A stretch of DNA of 64,000 nt from assembly GCA_964533965.1 (NCBI GenBank), contig CAZHNN010000015.1, positions 1 through 64,000 on the forward strand, given 5' to 3'. Origin of the DNA: RGIG3178 sp964533965. Lineage in GTDB: Bacteria; Bacillota; Clostridia; Christensenellales; QAND01. The notes below the pieces were generated by a model. It saw only the letters and a program-made list of their open reading frames with translations, searched no databases and was not told the DNA's origin. A program made the position numbers and the translations under genes. Shown one piece after another: positions 1-7,546 of this stretch. Position 1 is the stretch's first letter. The number at the start of each line of letters is the position of its first letter.

Positions 1-1168
1 CGCTGTTCAGCGTATTCTCATTTACGATGATACTCAGCTTCAACGCTGCGCCGTCCTTCTCAAGCACGCCGTCGTTGTTGGTGTCCGCGTACCCCATAGC
101 GGCCAAGAGTTCCTTCGCATGGCTGGGGTTATAGGTGTGCTGCGCATGCGTCGTCTCATACAGATACGAGTCCGGCGTGATTGGCACATCGATGGACACA
201 GCATGGTTGAGGTATTTTTCCGTAATGATGGTCTTGCGGTCCAGTGCCGAGATGATGGCTTCCCGCATGCGGACATCCTTGAGGGCGCTCTTTTGCATAT
301 TCGGAATGATGCACTCGTATTCCTGCGTCATCAGTTCGGATACGTTGGTGACGGATTGCCGTTTGTAGCTCTGCGCGGTCAGGGCCGTTGAATGCACGAC
401 ATCCACCAGCTTCACATCCATGCTGGTAAGCGCGGTATCCGGGTCAGGCATCGCCTTTGCGACGATGGTGGTGATGTACGGTGTATGCCGCCACCAGTTG
501 GAATTGGCTTTTAGAACCAACTGCTTTCCGGCTTGGTATGATTCCACTTTGTACGCTCCGGTACCTGGTGCGATGGAGCCGCTTTGCAGCGAGTCCTTCT
601 GCAAAATGGGGAAGTTCATCCAGGACAGGATGCTGGCGGAGGATTGCGTGGTATTGATCACCACGGTGTTTTCGTCGGGCGCGCTGTAGCTTGATATCAT
701 CGGGATGATACCGCTGTACAGGGACGTCTTTTGGGGATCCGAGTAGATGGCCTTGAGCTGGTTGAGCGTGTAGATCACGTCGCCCGAATTCAAAAGCTGT
801 CCGTTGTGAAACGCAGCTTTCTTCTGCAGATAGAACGTCCATGTCTTCCCGTCGCCGCTGTGTTCCCAGCGCTCGGCAAGGCCGGGAACCGGCCGCATGG
901 AATCGTCAAAGCGAACCAGCGAATCGTATATAAGCCCGAACAGATCCACCATTTCCCTGGAGGTAGCCTGCAGCGGATCCAGCGTAGCAGGGTTGGCCGG
1001 CATTACGATGTTGATGCTGCCACCGTTGATGGGCGCGTCCGAACCACCCACCTTTTTGCCGGTAGGTTGTGGCGTTGTGTTGATCTTGCCGCAGGCTGTT
1101 AACAGCAACGCGCAGACCAGAACCACGCTAATCAATCTTATAGAGTTCTTGATATACCTTCTGTGCAT
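1..1168 (-). CDS. Oligopeptide/nickel-type ABC transporter substrate-binding lipoprotein (SBP family 5), C-terminus cut by window
   Basis: The frame stays open from an ATG at 1168 to the window start, so the C-terminus is missing. The N-terminus is a classic lipoprotein signal: basic start (MHRRYIKNSIR), hydrophobic core and lipobox LLTAC, followed by a Gly/Thr/Pro-rich linker. The mature part carries family-5 hallmarks such as PATLDPLQ, LAERWE, and a later region reading MREAIISALDR. These proteins are anchored outside the membrane and deliver peptides or similar solutes to Dpp/Opp-type ABC permeases. The start overlaps the end of the lytic transglycosylase gene by 41 bases, suggesting translational coupling. 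The permease and ATPase genes are not in view, so the substrate cannot be told. Confidence 0.88.
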   Translation of the reverse strand, partial: MHRRYIKNSIRLISVVLVCALLLTACGKINTTPQPTGKKVGGSDAPINGGSINIVMPANPATLDPLQATSREMVDLFGLIYDSLVRFDDSMRPVPGLAERWEHSGDGKTWTFYLQKKAAFHNGQLLNSGDVIYTLNQLKAIYSDPQKTSLYSGIIPMISSYSAPDENTVVINTTQSSASILSWMNFPILQKDSLQSGSIAPGTGAYKVESYQAGKQLVLKANSNWWRHTPYITTIVAKAMPDPDTALTSMDVKLVDVVHSTALTAQSYKRQSVTNVSELMTQEYECIIPNMQKSALKDVRMREAIISALDRKTIITEKYLNHAVSIDVPITPDSYLYETTHAQHTYNPSHAKELLAAMGYADTNNDGVLEKDGAALKLSIIVNENTLNS

Positions 1169-1715
1169 ACAGCACCTTTTCCACATAATCCTTTGCCTCT
1201 TGAATCGGTATTTCGACGAGTTTTCCCTGACTGTCTACATATGCCGGATTGTTGAGCCATGTACGTACACGGTTCTGACCTGCATTATACCCGGCCAACA
1301 CAGCTTTCATATCGCCATTGAAACTATCCATCAGATAACGCAAAAACCAGCAACCCAATTCGATGTTTGTGGCGGGGTCGTTGAGCATGGAATCTTGAAA
1401 GGAATCCATATCGAGTTTGCCGACAATCCAATCGGCGGTATCCGGCATGAGCTGCATCAATCCCACGGCGCCATCCTTGGATACAGCCGTAGGAATAAAG
1501 CTGCTTTCGGTCCGGATCACGCCCATTACAAGCGAGACAGGCAGATCGTATTTCTTGGCCACCGCTGTGACTTCGTCCGTATACTTGAGCGGATAGGCGG
1601 CCATTTTGGAAGCGCGCATCACCAGTAGGGCCGCCACAACCGAAAGGATCACAAAGAGAACGACGAGTATGCAGATGATGACGGTCTTTCGCCGCGATTT
1701 TTTTCTTCTGCTCAC
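1128..1715 (-). CDS. Membrane-anchored lytic transglycosylase (SLT domain)
   Basis: The 195-residue protein has a basic N-terminus (RRKKSRRK) and one membrane helix at about residues 12-33, then a soluble Slt70-like catalytic domain. The catalytic glutamate is E70 in the motif VIRTESSF, followed by GLMQLMP near residue 85 and AGYNAG near residue 141. This family cleaves the MurNAc-GlcNAc bond in peptidoglycan to give anhydro-muropeptides, working at the outer face of the membrane. Its start overlaps the coaE stop by 4 bases, and it lies in the order polA-coaE-slt that recurs in clostridia. Known roles include wall turnover and sporulation; the specific role here is not shown. Confidence 0.93.
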   Translation of the reverse strand: MSRRKKSRRKTVIICILVVLFVILSVVAALLVMRASKMAAYPLKYTDEVTAVAKKYDLPVSLVMGVIRTESSFIPTAVSKDGAVGLMQLMPDTADWIVGKLDMDSFQDSMLNDPATNIELGCWFLRYLMDSFNGDMKAVLAGYNAGQNRVRTWLNNPAYVDSQGKLVEIPIQEAKDYVEKVLYAQKVYQELYKID

Positions 1716-2320
1716 TTACTCGCCACCATCGCCTTTTTCTTTTGGTACAAGGTGATAGCTTGCTGTTCCAGCTCCTGCGGCGTGCGTCCGCCATCAAGGA
1801 TATGGATTGCCAGCGCCCGCTTGTAATCCTGGGGCATTTGGCTCTTGATGCGCGCCTGCGCCTCTTCCAGGCTGATACCGTCGCGCCGCATGATGCGCTG
1901 GGTTCGCAGAATATCTGGCGCTGTGATCAGCCATGTCTCATCACAGATCACCTGCATGCCCGTTTCATATAAAAGCGCCGCGTCGATGACCACGTCCTCG
2001 TCGCTCTTTTGGATCTGCTGCTGGATTTCCTTGAGTATCTTAGGCCACATGATGTTATCCAGCTTCTTAAGCGATGGCGGATCGTTGAACACCAGCGCTC
2101 CTAGCTTTTTGCGGTTGAGCGTTCCGTCGTCGTTAAGCATCTGTTTGCCAAAGGTATCGGCAATTTCCTTCAATGCGATCTGTCCCGGACGCTGTAAATC
2201 CCTTGCGATGAGATCTGCATCCAGAACGCGCACGCCCTGTGAGCGCAGCGCATTGGCCGCGGTGCTCTTTCCTGCGCCGGTATTGCCCGTGACACCTATG
2301 ACATATGCCTTTTTCTGCAT
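1712..2320 (-). CDS. coaE: Dephospho-CoA kinase
   Basis: The 202-residue P-loop kinase catalyses the last step of coenzyme A synthesis, ATP-dependent phosphorylation of dephospho-CoA at the 3' hydroxyl, in the cytoplasm. The Walker A motif GNTGAGKS lies at residues 12-19, and the substrate-binding DADLIARDL segment at about 34-42. Length is normal for the family. It begins directly after the polA stop with no gap and overlaps the next gene by 4 bases, so polA, coaE and the transglycosylase are almost certainly one transcript. Recognition is secure. Confidence 0.96.
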   Translation of the reverse strand: MQKKAYVIGVTGNTGAGKSTAANALRSQGVRVLDADLIARDLQRPGQIALKEIADTFGKQMLNDDGTLNRKKLGALVFNDPPSLKKLDNIMWPKILKEIQQQIQKSDEDVVIDAALLYETGMQVICDETWLITAPDILRTQRIMRRDGISLEEAQARIKSQMPQDYKRALAIHILDGGRTPQELEQQAITLYQKKKAMVASK

Positions 2321-4900
2321 CTACTTAGCCTCCAACCAATTTTCCCCGATGCCGATTTCCACCGATAGCGGTACCAGAAGCGGTATGATGTTCTCCATGC
2401 AATCCCGCACGATTTCCGATACCTTATCAGCGTCTTCTTTGCTGCAATCCACAATCAATTCGTCGTGTACCTGAAGTATCAACTTCGCATCCGGCACTTT
2501 CTCGCCCAATTCCCGTTCCACACGGATCATCGCTGTCTTGATGATGTCTGCGGCCGTGCCCTGAAACGGTGCGTTCATCGCCGCGCGTTCGCCAAACGCG
2601 CGCACGCTGTATATCTTGTTGTGCAATTCCGGCAAATAGCGCCGCCGTTTGAACAGCGTCTGCACATAGCCATTCTTCTTTGCAAATTCCACACATGACT
2701 GCATGTAGGCTTCTATGTTTGGATAGGTTTCCATATAGTCCGCAATAATCTTGCCTGCCTGCGCCCTCGTGATGCCCAGATTGCGGGCGAGCCCGAAGTC
2801 GCTAATGCCATAGATGATGCCAAAGTTAACCGCTTTGGCTGCGGATCGCTGTTCACGGCTCACAAGCTCAGGCGGGATGTCAAATACCTTGGCAGCTGTC
2901 GCCGTGTGGATATCGCCGCCGCTTAAAAACACTTCGATCATGTGCTTTTCGTTTGCCAGATGCGCCAAAAGCCGCAGCTCGATCTGCGAATAGTCCGCCG
3001 ACAGAACAACTCTGTCATGCGCGCTTGCCACAAACGCGCGCCGAATCTCCCGTCCGACTTCCGTACGCACGGGGATATTCTGCAGATTGGGCTCAATGGA
3101 AGATATGCGCCCTGTTGCCGCCACGTTCTGCGTAAAGCGCGTATAGACCTTGCCCGTCCTTCGATCCGCGACGTTGGCAAGGCCGTCCAGATACGTCGAT
3201 TTCAGCTTGGACAGCTTTCTGAACTCCAGCAGCTTGTTAATGATCGGGTGCCCGTCAGAAAGCGCTTCGAGAGTCGCCGCATCCGTCGAATATCCGCTTT
3301 TCGTCTTTCGCATGGCCGGCAGACGCAGCTCCTCAAACAGGAGCGTCCCCACCTGCTTTGGCGAATTGAGGTTGAACGGATGGCCCGCCAACTGCTCCGC
3401 TTCTGCCTGCAGGGTGTCGATCTGCTGCCCGTATGTCTGGTTGAGGGATTTTAACACCGAGAGGTCGATGGAAAAGCCGCGCTGTTCCATGTTGAACAGC
3501 ACAGTGCTTAAAGGCAGCTCGATGTCGGTATAGACGGATATCGTATCCTCTTTTTGCAATCGGGCAGCGATCGCTTCATACAACTGCCAAAGGGCAACTG
3601 CATCGGCTTTTTCGCAGGCAATCCCGTGATCCTGACATTGTTTTACCAGCCCGTCCTGCCCTCGGTTGGTATCCTCCACATAGGCCATCAGCATGACATC
3701 CTGTACGGGTTCCGAAAGGTTCAGGCCATACCCGGACAAACGGTGCCGAAGCGCCTTGCTGTCATAGAGTATCTTCACGCATGTAATGTCCTCGAACAGC
3801 ACAGAAAGTGTCCGCAGTACCTCGCTTTCATCCAACCCCTTGTCCAACAGCGTCTTGGCATACGGGAGGAAATATCCGTGCTCGTTGCCGTCCGCAATGC
3901 TCACTCCATCCTCGCCGTGATAGATCGAAAGCATTTTTGCGCCCCGTGCTTTTTCCAGCAGCGAAAAAGCGTTGTCCATCGTTTCCAGTTCGATCTGCGC
4001 TGTGACCTGCGGCGTTGCGGGTATCTGTGGCTGTACACCTTTGAGCGCACGCAGCCGCCCCAGCAGCGATGTCATGCCAAGCTGTTTAATCGCCTCTTCC
4101 GCCGGCTCGACGCTCAGGGAATATTCAATTTCATCAAGCTGCGGCAAGCCCTCCATATCGGTATGGATGGCGCCCAATTCCCGGCTCATGCGTGCCTGAT
4201 CGGCATAGGTCACAAGCGCTTCGCACAGCTTTGGCCCGCCCGCTTGATCGGCATGCTGCAGAACGTTTTCCAGCGTACCGAACTCGTTCAACAGCTTTAC
4301 CGCGGTCTTGGCCCCAACGCCCGGAATCCCGGGAATGTTGTCCGAGCTGTCACCCATAAGACCTTTAAGATCCGCCACGCTCCCGGGTGCGACGCCCAAC
4401 TTCTCTATGACGCCTTTTGTATCCAGCCGTTCGGTGTCTGTTATGCCGCGTTTGGTGTATATGACGATGGTATGATCATTGACAAGCTGCAGCGCATCCC
4501 GGTCCCCGGTGACAAGAACGGACTGTATCTCCTGTTCGGTTGCCTTTTTGGAAAGTGTTCCCAGGATGTCATCCGCCTCAAAGCCTTCCTTCTCCAAAAC
4601 GGAAATGTTCATGGCATGGAGGATGCTTTTTAGCATGTCGAACTGGCCGATCAACTCATCGGGGGTCTTTGCGCGTCCCGCCTTGTAATCCGCAAATGTG
4701 CCGTGCCGAAACGTCGGGCCGTGCATATCAAAGGCCACCGCCACATGGCTTGGCCCCTCTTCCCTTAACAGCCGGAACAGCATATTCAAAAAACCGTATA
4801 CGGCATTGGTATAGCTTCCATCCGCTGTACTTAAGAGCGGAATCGCGTGAAACGCACGGTGCATCAGGCTGTTTCCATCTATCGCCAAAAGGGTCGGCAT
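2321..4900 (-). CDS. polA: DNA polymerase I
   Basis: This 859-residue family A polymerase fills gaps and removes Okazaki primers. The N-terminal 5' nuclease (about 1-290) has intact acidic motifs such as DRDALQLV and GDSSDNIPGIPGVG. The polymerase domain (about 480-859) shows motif A DYSQIELR, motif B RSAAKAVNFGIIYG and motif C QVHDELIVD. The middle domain (about 300-470) is 3'-5' exonuclease-like, but the DxE metal site is replaced by LSIYHGE, so proofreading is probably lost, as in Bacillus and Thermus enzymes. It is the first gene of the polA-coaE-slt group, and the upstream 200 bases hold its promoter and, on the other strand, the tRNA-Leu promoter. Confidence 0.97.
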   Translation of the reverse strand: MPTLLAIDGNSLMHRAFHAIPLLSTADGSYTNAVYGFLNMLFRLLREEGPSHVAVAFDMHGPTFRHGTFADYKAGRAKTPDELIGQFDMLKSILHAMNISVLEKEGFEADDILGTLSKKATEQEIQSVLVTGDRDALQLVNDHTIVIYTKRGITDTERLDTKGVIEKLGVAPGSVADLKGLMGDSSDNIPGIPGVGAKTAVKLLNEFGTLENVLQHADQAGGPKLCEALVTYADQARMSRELGAIHTDMEGLPQLDEIEYSLSVEPAEEAIKQLGMTSLLGRLRALKGVQPQIPATPQVTAQIELETMDNAFSLLEKARGAKMLSIYHGEDGVSIADGNEHGYFLPYAKTLLDKGLDESEVLRTLSVLFEDITCVKILYDSKALRHRLSGYGLNLSEPVQDVMLMAYVEDTNRGQDGLVKQCQDHGIACEKADAVALWQLYEAIAARLQKEDTISVYTDIELPLSTVLFNMEQRGFSIDLSVLKSLNQTYGQQIDTLQAEAEQLAGHPFNLNSPKQVGTLLFEELRLPAMRKTKSGYSTDAATLEALSDGHPIINKLLEFRKLSKLKSTYLDGLANVADRRTGKVYTRFTQNVAATGRISSIEPNLQNIPVRTEVGREIRRAFVASAHDRVVLSADYSQIELRLLAHLANEKHMIEVFLSGGDIHTATAAKVFDIPPELVSREQRSAAKAVNFGIIYGISDFGLARNLGITRAQAGKIIADYMETYPNIEAYMQSCVEFAKKNGYVQTLFKRRRYLPELHNKIYSVRAFGERAAMNAPFQGTAADIIKTAMIRVERELGEKVPDAKLILQVHDELIVDCSKEDADKVSEIVRDCMENIIPLLVPLSVEIGIGENWLEAK

Positions 4901-5015
4901 GGGTCACCTGCTTTCCCCAAAGTTCGTTGTATTAGGATCATATCCATAAAAAGAGTATCATACCAATATGGAAAAATCAAATAAATGGGGGCATGCGAAA
5001 TCGCTTCTTTTGTCG

Positions 5016-5044
5016 TTGACTGGGCATGAAAACTTTGTTATACT
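5016..5044 (+). promoter_or_regulatory. Sigma-A promoter of tRNA-Leu
   Basis: TTGACT (5016-5021) and TATACT (5039-5044) are separated by 17 bases and lie about 60 bases ahead of the tRNA. The spacing is ideal and no other gene starts here on the plus strand. Confidence 0.75.
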
Positions 5045-5102
5045 CTTTTCTGCAATCCATGACGCGCAGTGCACGTCAAACGCGCGCGTTGCGCGCCCCT
5101 AC

Positions 5103-5188
5103 GCCGGAGTGGTGGAATGGCAGACGCGTTGGACTCAAAATCCAATATGGGCAACCATGTGTGGGTTCAAGTCCCACCTCCGGCACCA
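5103..5188 (+). tRNA. tRNA-Leu (anticodon CAA)
   Basis: This is a class II tRNA with a long variable arm. The acceptor arms GCCGGAG and CTCCGGC pair fully, the T arm GTGGG/CCCAC encloses TTCAAGT, and the anticodon loop is CTCAAAA with anticodon CAA, reading UUG. The CCA end is encoded (5186-5188). A terminator follows at once. Partial copies of its 3' end at 19514 and 22683 suggest that this gene has been an integration target. Confidence 0.96.
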
Positions 5189-5190
5189 AA

Positions 5191-5219
5191 AAGGCCTCAC
5201 AATTTGTGAGGTTTTTTTC
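5191..5219 (+). terminator. Rho-independent terminator of tRNA-Leu
   Basis: The arms CCTCACAA and TTGTGAGG (5195-5211) are followed by seven T residues. The same hairpin recurs at 19531-19557. Confidence 0.88.
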
Positions 5220-5291
5220 TTCGGCTTATACGATTTCTTTGTTCATTTGAATTGGTCTTCGTCTATCATGGTTAATGGATAAATTGGGGCT

Positions 5292-5520
5292 TTATTTTAC
5301 TCGAAGGTCAATGTAATCGTCATATACAACCACACTGTCTACATACAGGTCAATCAACTTCTTGCAGGTAGAAAGCTTGCCACTTTTAAATAGCTCTCTT
5401 GCAATCCCGAACGATTTTCTTAGTTCGTTCTCGTCGACCTCATGGACGCAGAATTCATTTCATATTTTCAAAATTGAATTCCGTGATGGCTTTTTCTTTT
5501 CAATCTCTTTTATATTAGTT
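5292..5520 (-). pseudogene. C-terminal remnant of a large serine recombinase
   Basis: Read on the minus strand, the last 55 or so codons before the TAA at 5294-5292 give ...RELFKSGKL...KKLIDLYVDSVVVYDDYIDLRVK, the end typical of large serine recombinases (LIDxYVDxVVVYDDY). Just upstream in the same frame there is a TGA at about 5460, and before it a lysine-rich stretch that could be the preceding coiled coil. No catalytic N-terminus is present. I infer a decayed integrase of a mobile element that once sat next to tRNA-Leu. The family call rests on pattern recognition only. Confidence 0.55.
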
Positions 5521-5542
5521 CTCTAGTACATGAGAAAACGTA

Positions 5543-5758
5543 TTGAATAATATAAACAATTGCACACTGGGCTTATTACTTCCTGTTATAAAAAACATTA
5601 TCATATATATTATCAGGAGCATAACCACGCCGATCTATATTGCAACCTCCGGTTCACCGGCGCAGATTCAGAATATTCTGAATAGTATTGCCCCCGGCCT
5701 TCTGACGCTGGCTACTGTGCTCGGCACCTCCCTTAACCCATGTGAAACAGATTATTAA
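5543..5758 (+). pseudogene. Fragment resembling the C-terminal part of a PTS mannose-family IID component
   Basis: The 71-codon frame holds TTPIYIATSGSPAQIQNILNSIAPGLL, which resembles the conserved IID segment in which a beta region precedes a helix reading iqdiLdsImPgLLpL. The rest of the protein, and the usual IIAB/IIC partners, are absent, and the frame ends in unrelated residues soon after. It therefore looks like a truncated gene scrap. It could also be a chance match, because the similar stretch is only about 35 residues. Confidence 0.45.
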
Positions 5759-5825
5759 TAATCAATTAGTCTTATGATTTTTGATTGTCCAAACTGGTGT
5801 TTATCTCACTAGCTCTTTTAAAGAA

Positions 5826-5869
5826 AAGGCAAAGGACGAGAGCATATTAATGCTCTCATCCTTTGCCTT
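5826..5869. repeat. Long near-perfect hairpin in tRNA-flanking debris
   Basis: Arms of 20 bases (5826-5845 and 5850-5869) pair at 19 positions around the 4-base loop ATTA. There is no strong T-run on either side, so it is not a clean terminator. No real gene ends here. It may be a relic of a mobile element or the end of a lost gene. Confidence 0.7.
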
Positions 5870-6194
5870 GGGTGGAGGGAAGGTCAGATTATCAGTTGCA
5901 CGCTATAAAACACATCTCTATTCATCTATAAAAAGACAGCTACCACTACCCCTACTATGCATCAAAAGGTCGTAAGTTCGTCTTTAACGGCCAAATAGCG
6001 GGCAATATCCTGTCTCTGGTACACCAACATACAACAACTCTGAAAAACATGAACTCAATCTGTAAATTTATCTGAACCCTCTTCTGAGAGATGCGAATTC
6101 ACGTTTCACGCTCATAGAATTTATGCCACTGGCAGCGACTCGGCCTGTTGTATAGGATGCGGTCGCTTCAATCCAATTGAAGTTTCGCTACACA
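5870..6194. other. Gene-free debris
   Basis: No convincing gene is visible. On the minus strand near 5975-6045 a short frame reads VYQRQDIARYLAVKDELTTF followed by a stop, which could be the tail of a lost gene, but I cannot assign it. With the recombinase and PTS scraps, the whole 5.2-6.2 kb stretch looks decayed. Confidence 0.5.
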
Positions 6195-6226
6195 AAAAAG
6201 CGACACCAAGGGTGTCGCTTTTTACC
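6195..6226 (-). terminator. Terminator of the methylaspartate/hydantoinase operon
   Basis: GCGACACC and GGTGTCGC pair around a 3-base loop, with A-runs on one side and T-runs on the other, so it can work in both directions. It lies 16 bases beyond the last gene of the operon. Confidence 0.85.
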
Positions 6227-6241
6227 TACGCAAGCCTTTGG

Positions 6242-7519
6242 CTACACAATTCTCCCGTCCCCGTCAAAACGCAGCTCTTCACCCTTTGACAGCACCTCAA
6301 ACCGCACGTCCTTTGAAAGTACGGGGAGATAGTTTTCCGACACCTCGATCTCGCTCAGATGCAGCGTATCGCGGATCCGCACTACCTTCACATCCTCCAT
6401 CCGCTCGCGCGGTGCACAGCGCAGGCACACCCGAATGGCCTCCTCGTCGCTGTTTACGATAACGGGCAGCTTGGCCGCCATCAGCGCTCCCGAGGTAAAG
6501 ACGTTGGTGTACGTCGCATGAAAATCGATCTTTTCGATCACCCATTTGGTGGTGATGTCCGCTCCGCCGATGCCGGTGGCATTGCCGTGCGAGGCAGGGG
6601 TGACATCCAGTACAGCGATGAGCTTGATGTCTGTCGCGATTTTGACAGGCACCGGTGCTATCGCCCGCCCGGTGACGTTGGGGTCCATCCCCGCCCCCGA
6701 GACGTCCTTGCCGATCCTGTCGATGATCAAGACGTCGATCTCATCCAAAAGCAGCCGCGGCATGTTTTCCTTGGCAAGTTTAAGCAGCTCCTTTTCCCGT
6801 TCGATGAGGGTCTCCGGTGGCACAACCTCGATCTTCATCGTCCTGTCAAACGCGTTTTCCACAATCCCGATCCCAAAAAGGATACCCCTGTTTAAAAAGA
6901 CCTGTACCCCTTGCGGTAAAATCTCCGCCAGCTTATCATATCCCTGCCGGTGGAAACTTGTGGCACCCGCGTGCTTGCCTAAGCCCACCACCATCATCTT
7001 GCAAAGCCCGCTCTCGATCTCCCCACTGATGCTGGTATGCGGTTTGATGCGGCCTATCACCGCGATATAATCTGCCTGCGCGGCATGCTTATCGCAATAG
7101 ACCGGATAGCCGTTTGCAAGCGTCCCAATTTGTACCGTCTCCATCGAGGACAGGATAGGCATGCCGACGCTTTCCTCTGTGATGCCATAACCCTCCAGCA
7201 TCGATACCTGCCCTTTTGCTGTCGCCCCGCCGTGGCTGCCCATAGCAGGCACGATAAAGGGCAAGGCGCCCCGCTCCCTAAGGCATACCGCCACCGTCTT
7301 CAATATCTGCGCAAGATTCGGGATCTGCCTGCTGCCCGCCGTCAGTGCGACACTGCGGCCTGCAAGGTCGGGCAGTTGGACAGCTTCAATGGCGTCCCTT
7401 GTCGCCTTCGCAATGTCGCCGATCGCCGCATCGTCAAATTTCTGGCGTACCCTCACCATGCGCGGCAGCGGGAAGTCCATTCCCCCTTCAAGCGAAAACT
7501 CGATCCTCTCCGGTATCAT
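6242..7519 (-). CDS. LarA-like DUF2088 protein (nickel-pincer lactate racemase family)
   Basis: The 425-residue protein matches the LarA/DUF2088 fold: MGSHGGATAKGQ at 93-104, RIKPHT at 157-162 and GLGKHAGA at 179-186 supply the histidines and lysine that in LarA hold the nickel-pincer nucleotide. LarA-family enzymes racemise or epimerise 2-hydroxy acids. No larB, larC or larE is in the window, so whether it uses the cofactor is unknown. It is the last gene of the operon, 27 bases after hyuB. I infer a 2-hydroxy-acid epimerase or racemase acting on an intermediate of the pathway, but the substrate is not shown. The downstream edge is a clear terminator. Confidence 0.8.
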   Translation of the reverse strand: MIPERIEFSLEGGMDFPLPRMVRVRQKFDDAAIGDIAKATRDAIEAVQLPDLAGRSVALTAGSRQIPNLAQILKTVAVCLRERGALPFIVPAMGSHGGATAKGQVSMLEGYGITEESVGMPILSSMETVQIGTLANGYPVYCDKHAAQADYIAVIGRIKPHTSISGEIESGLCKMMVVGLGKHAGATSFHRQGYDKLAEILPQGVQVFLNRGILFGIGIVENAFDRTMKIEVVPPETLIEREKELLKLAKENMPRLLLDEIDVLIIDRIGKDVSGAGMDPNVTGRAIAPVPVKIATDIKLIAVLDVTPASHGNATGIGGADITTKWVIEKIDFHATYTNVFTSGALMAAKLPVIVNSDEEAIRVCLRCAPRERMEDVKVVRIRDTLHLSEIEVSENYLPVLSKDVRFEVLSKGEELRFDGDGRIV

Positions 7520-7546
7520 GCCTTTCCCTCCCTTGCGCCCGCGCGC

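Noticed and set aside
3554..4633. Plus-strand frame of 359 codons opposite polA
   Set aside because: Shadow of polA, whose motifs are complete on the other strand.
5781..5975. 64-codon plus-strand frame in the tRNA-flanking debris
   Set aside because: It runs straight through a 20-bp hairpin and has no ribosome site or family resemblance.
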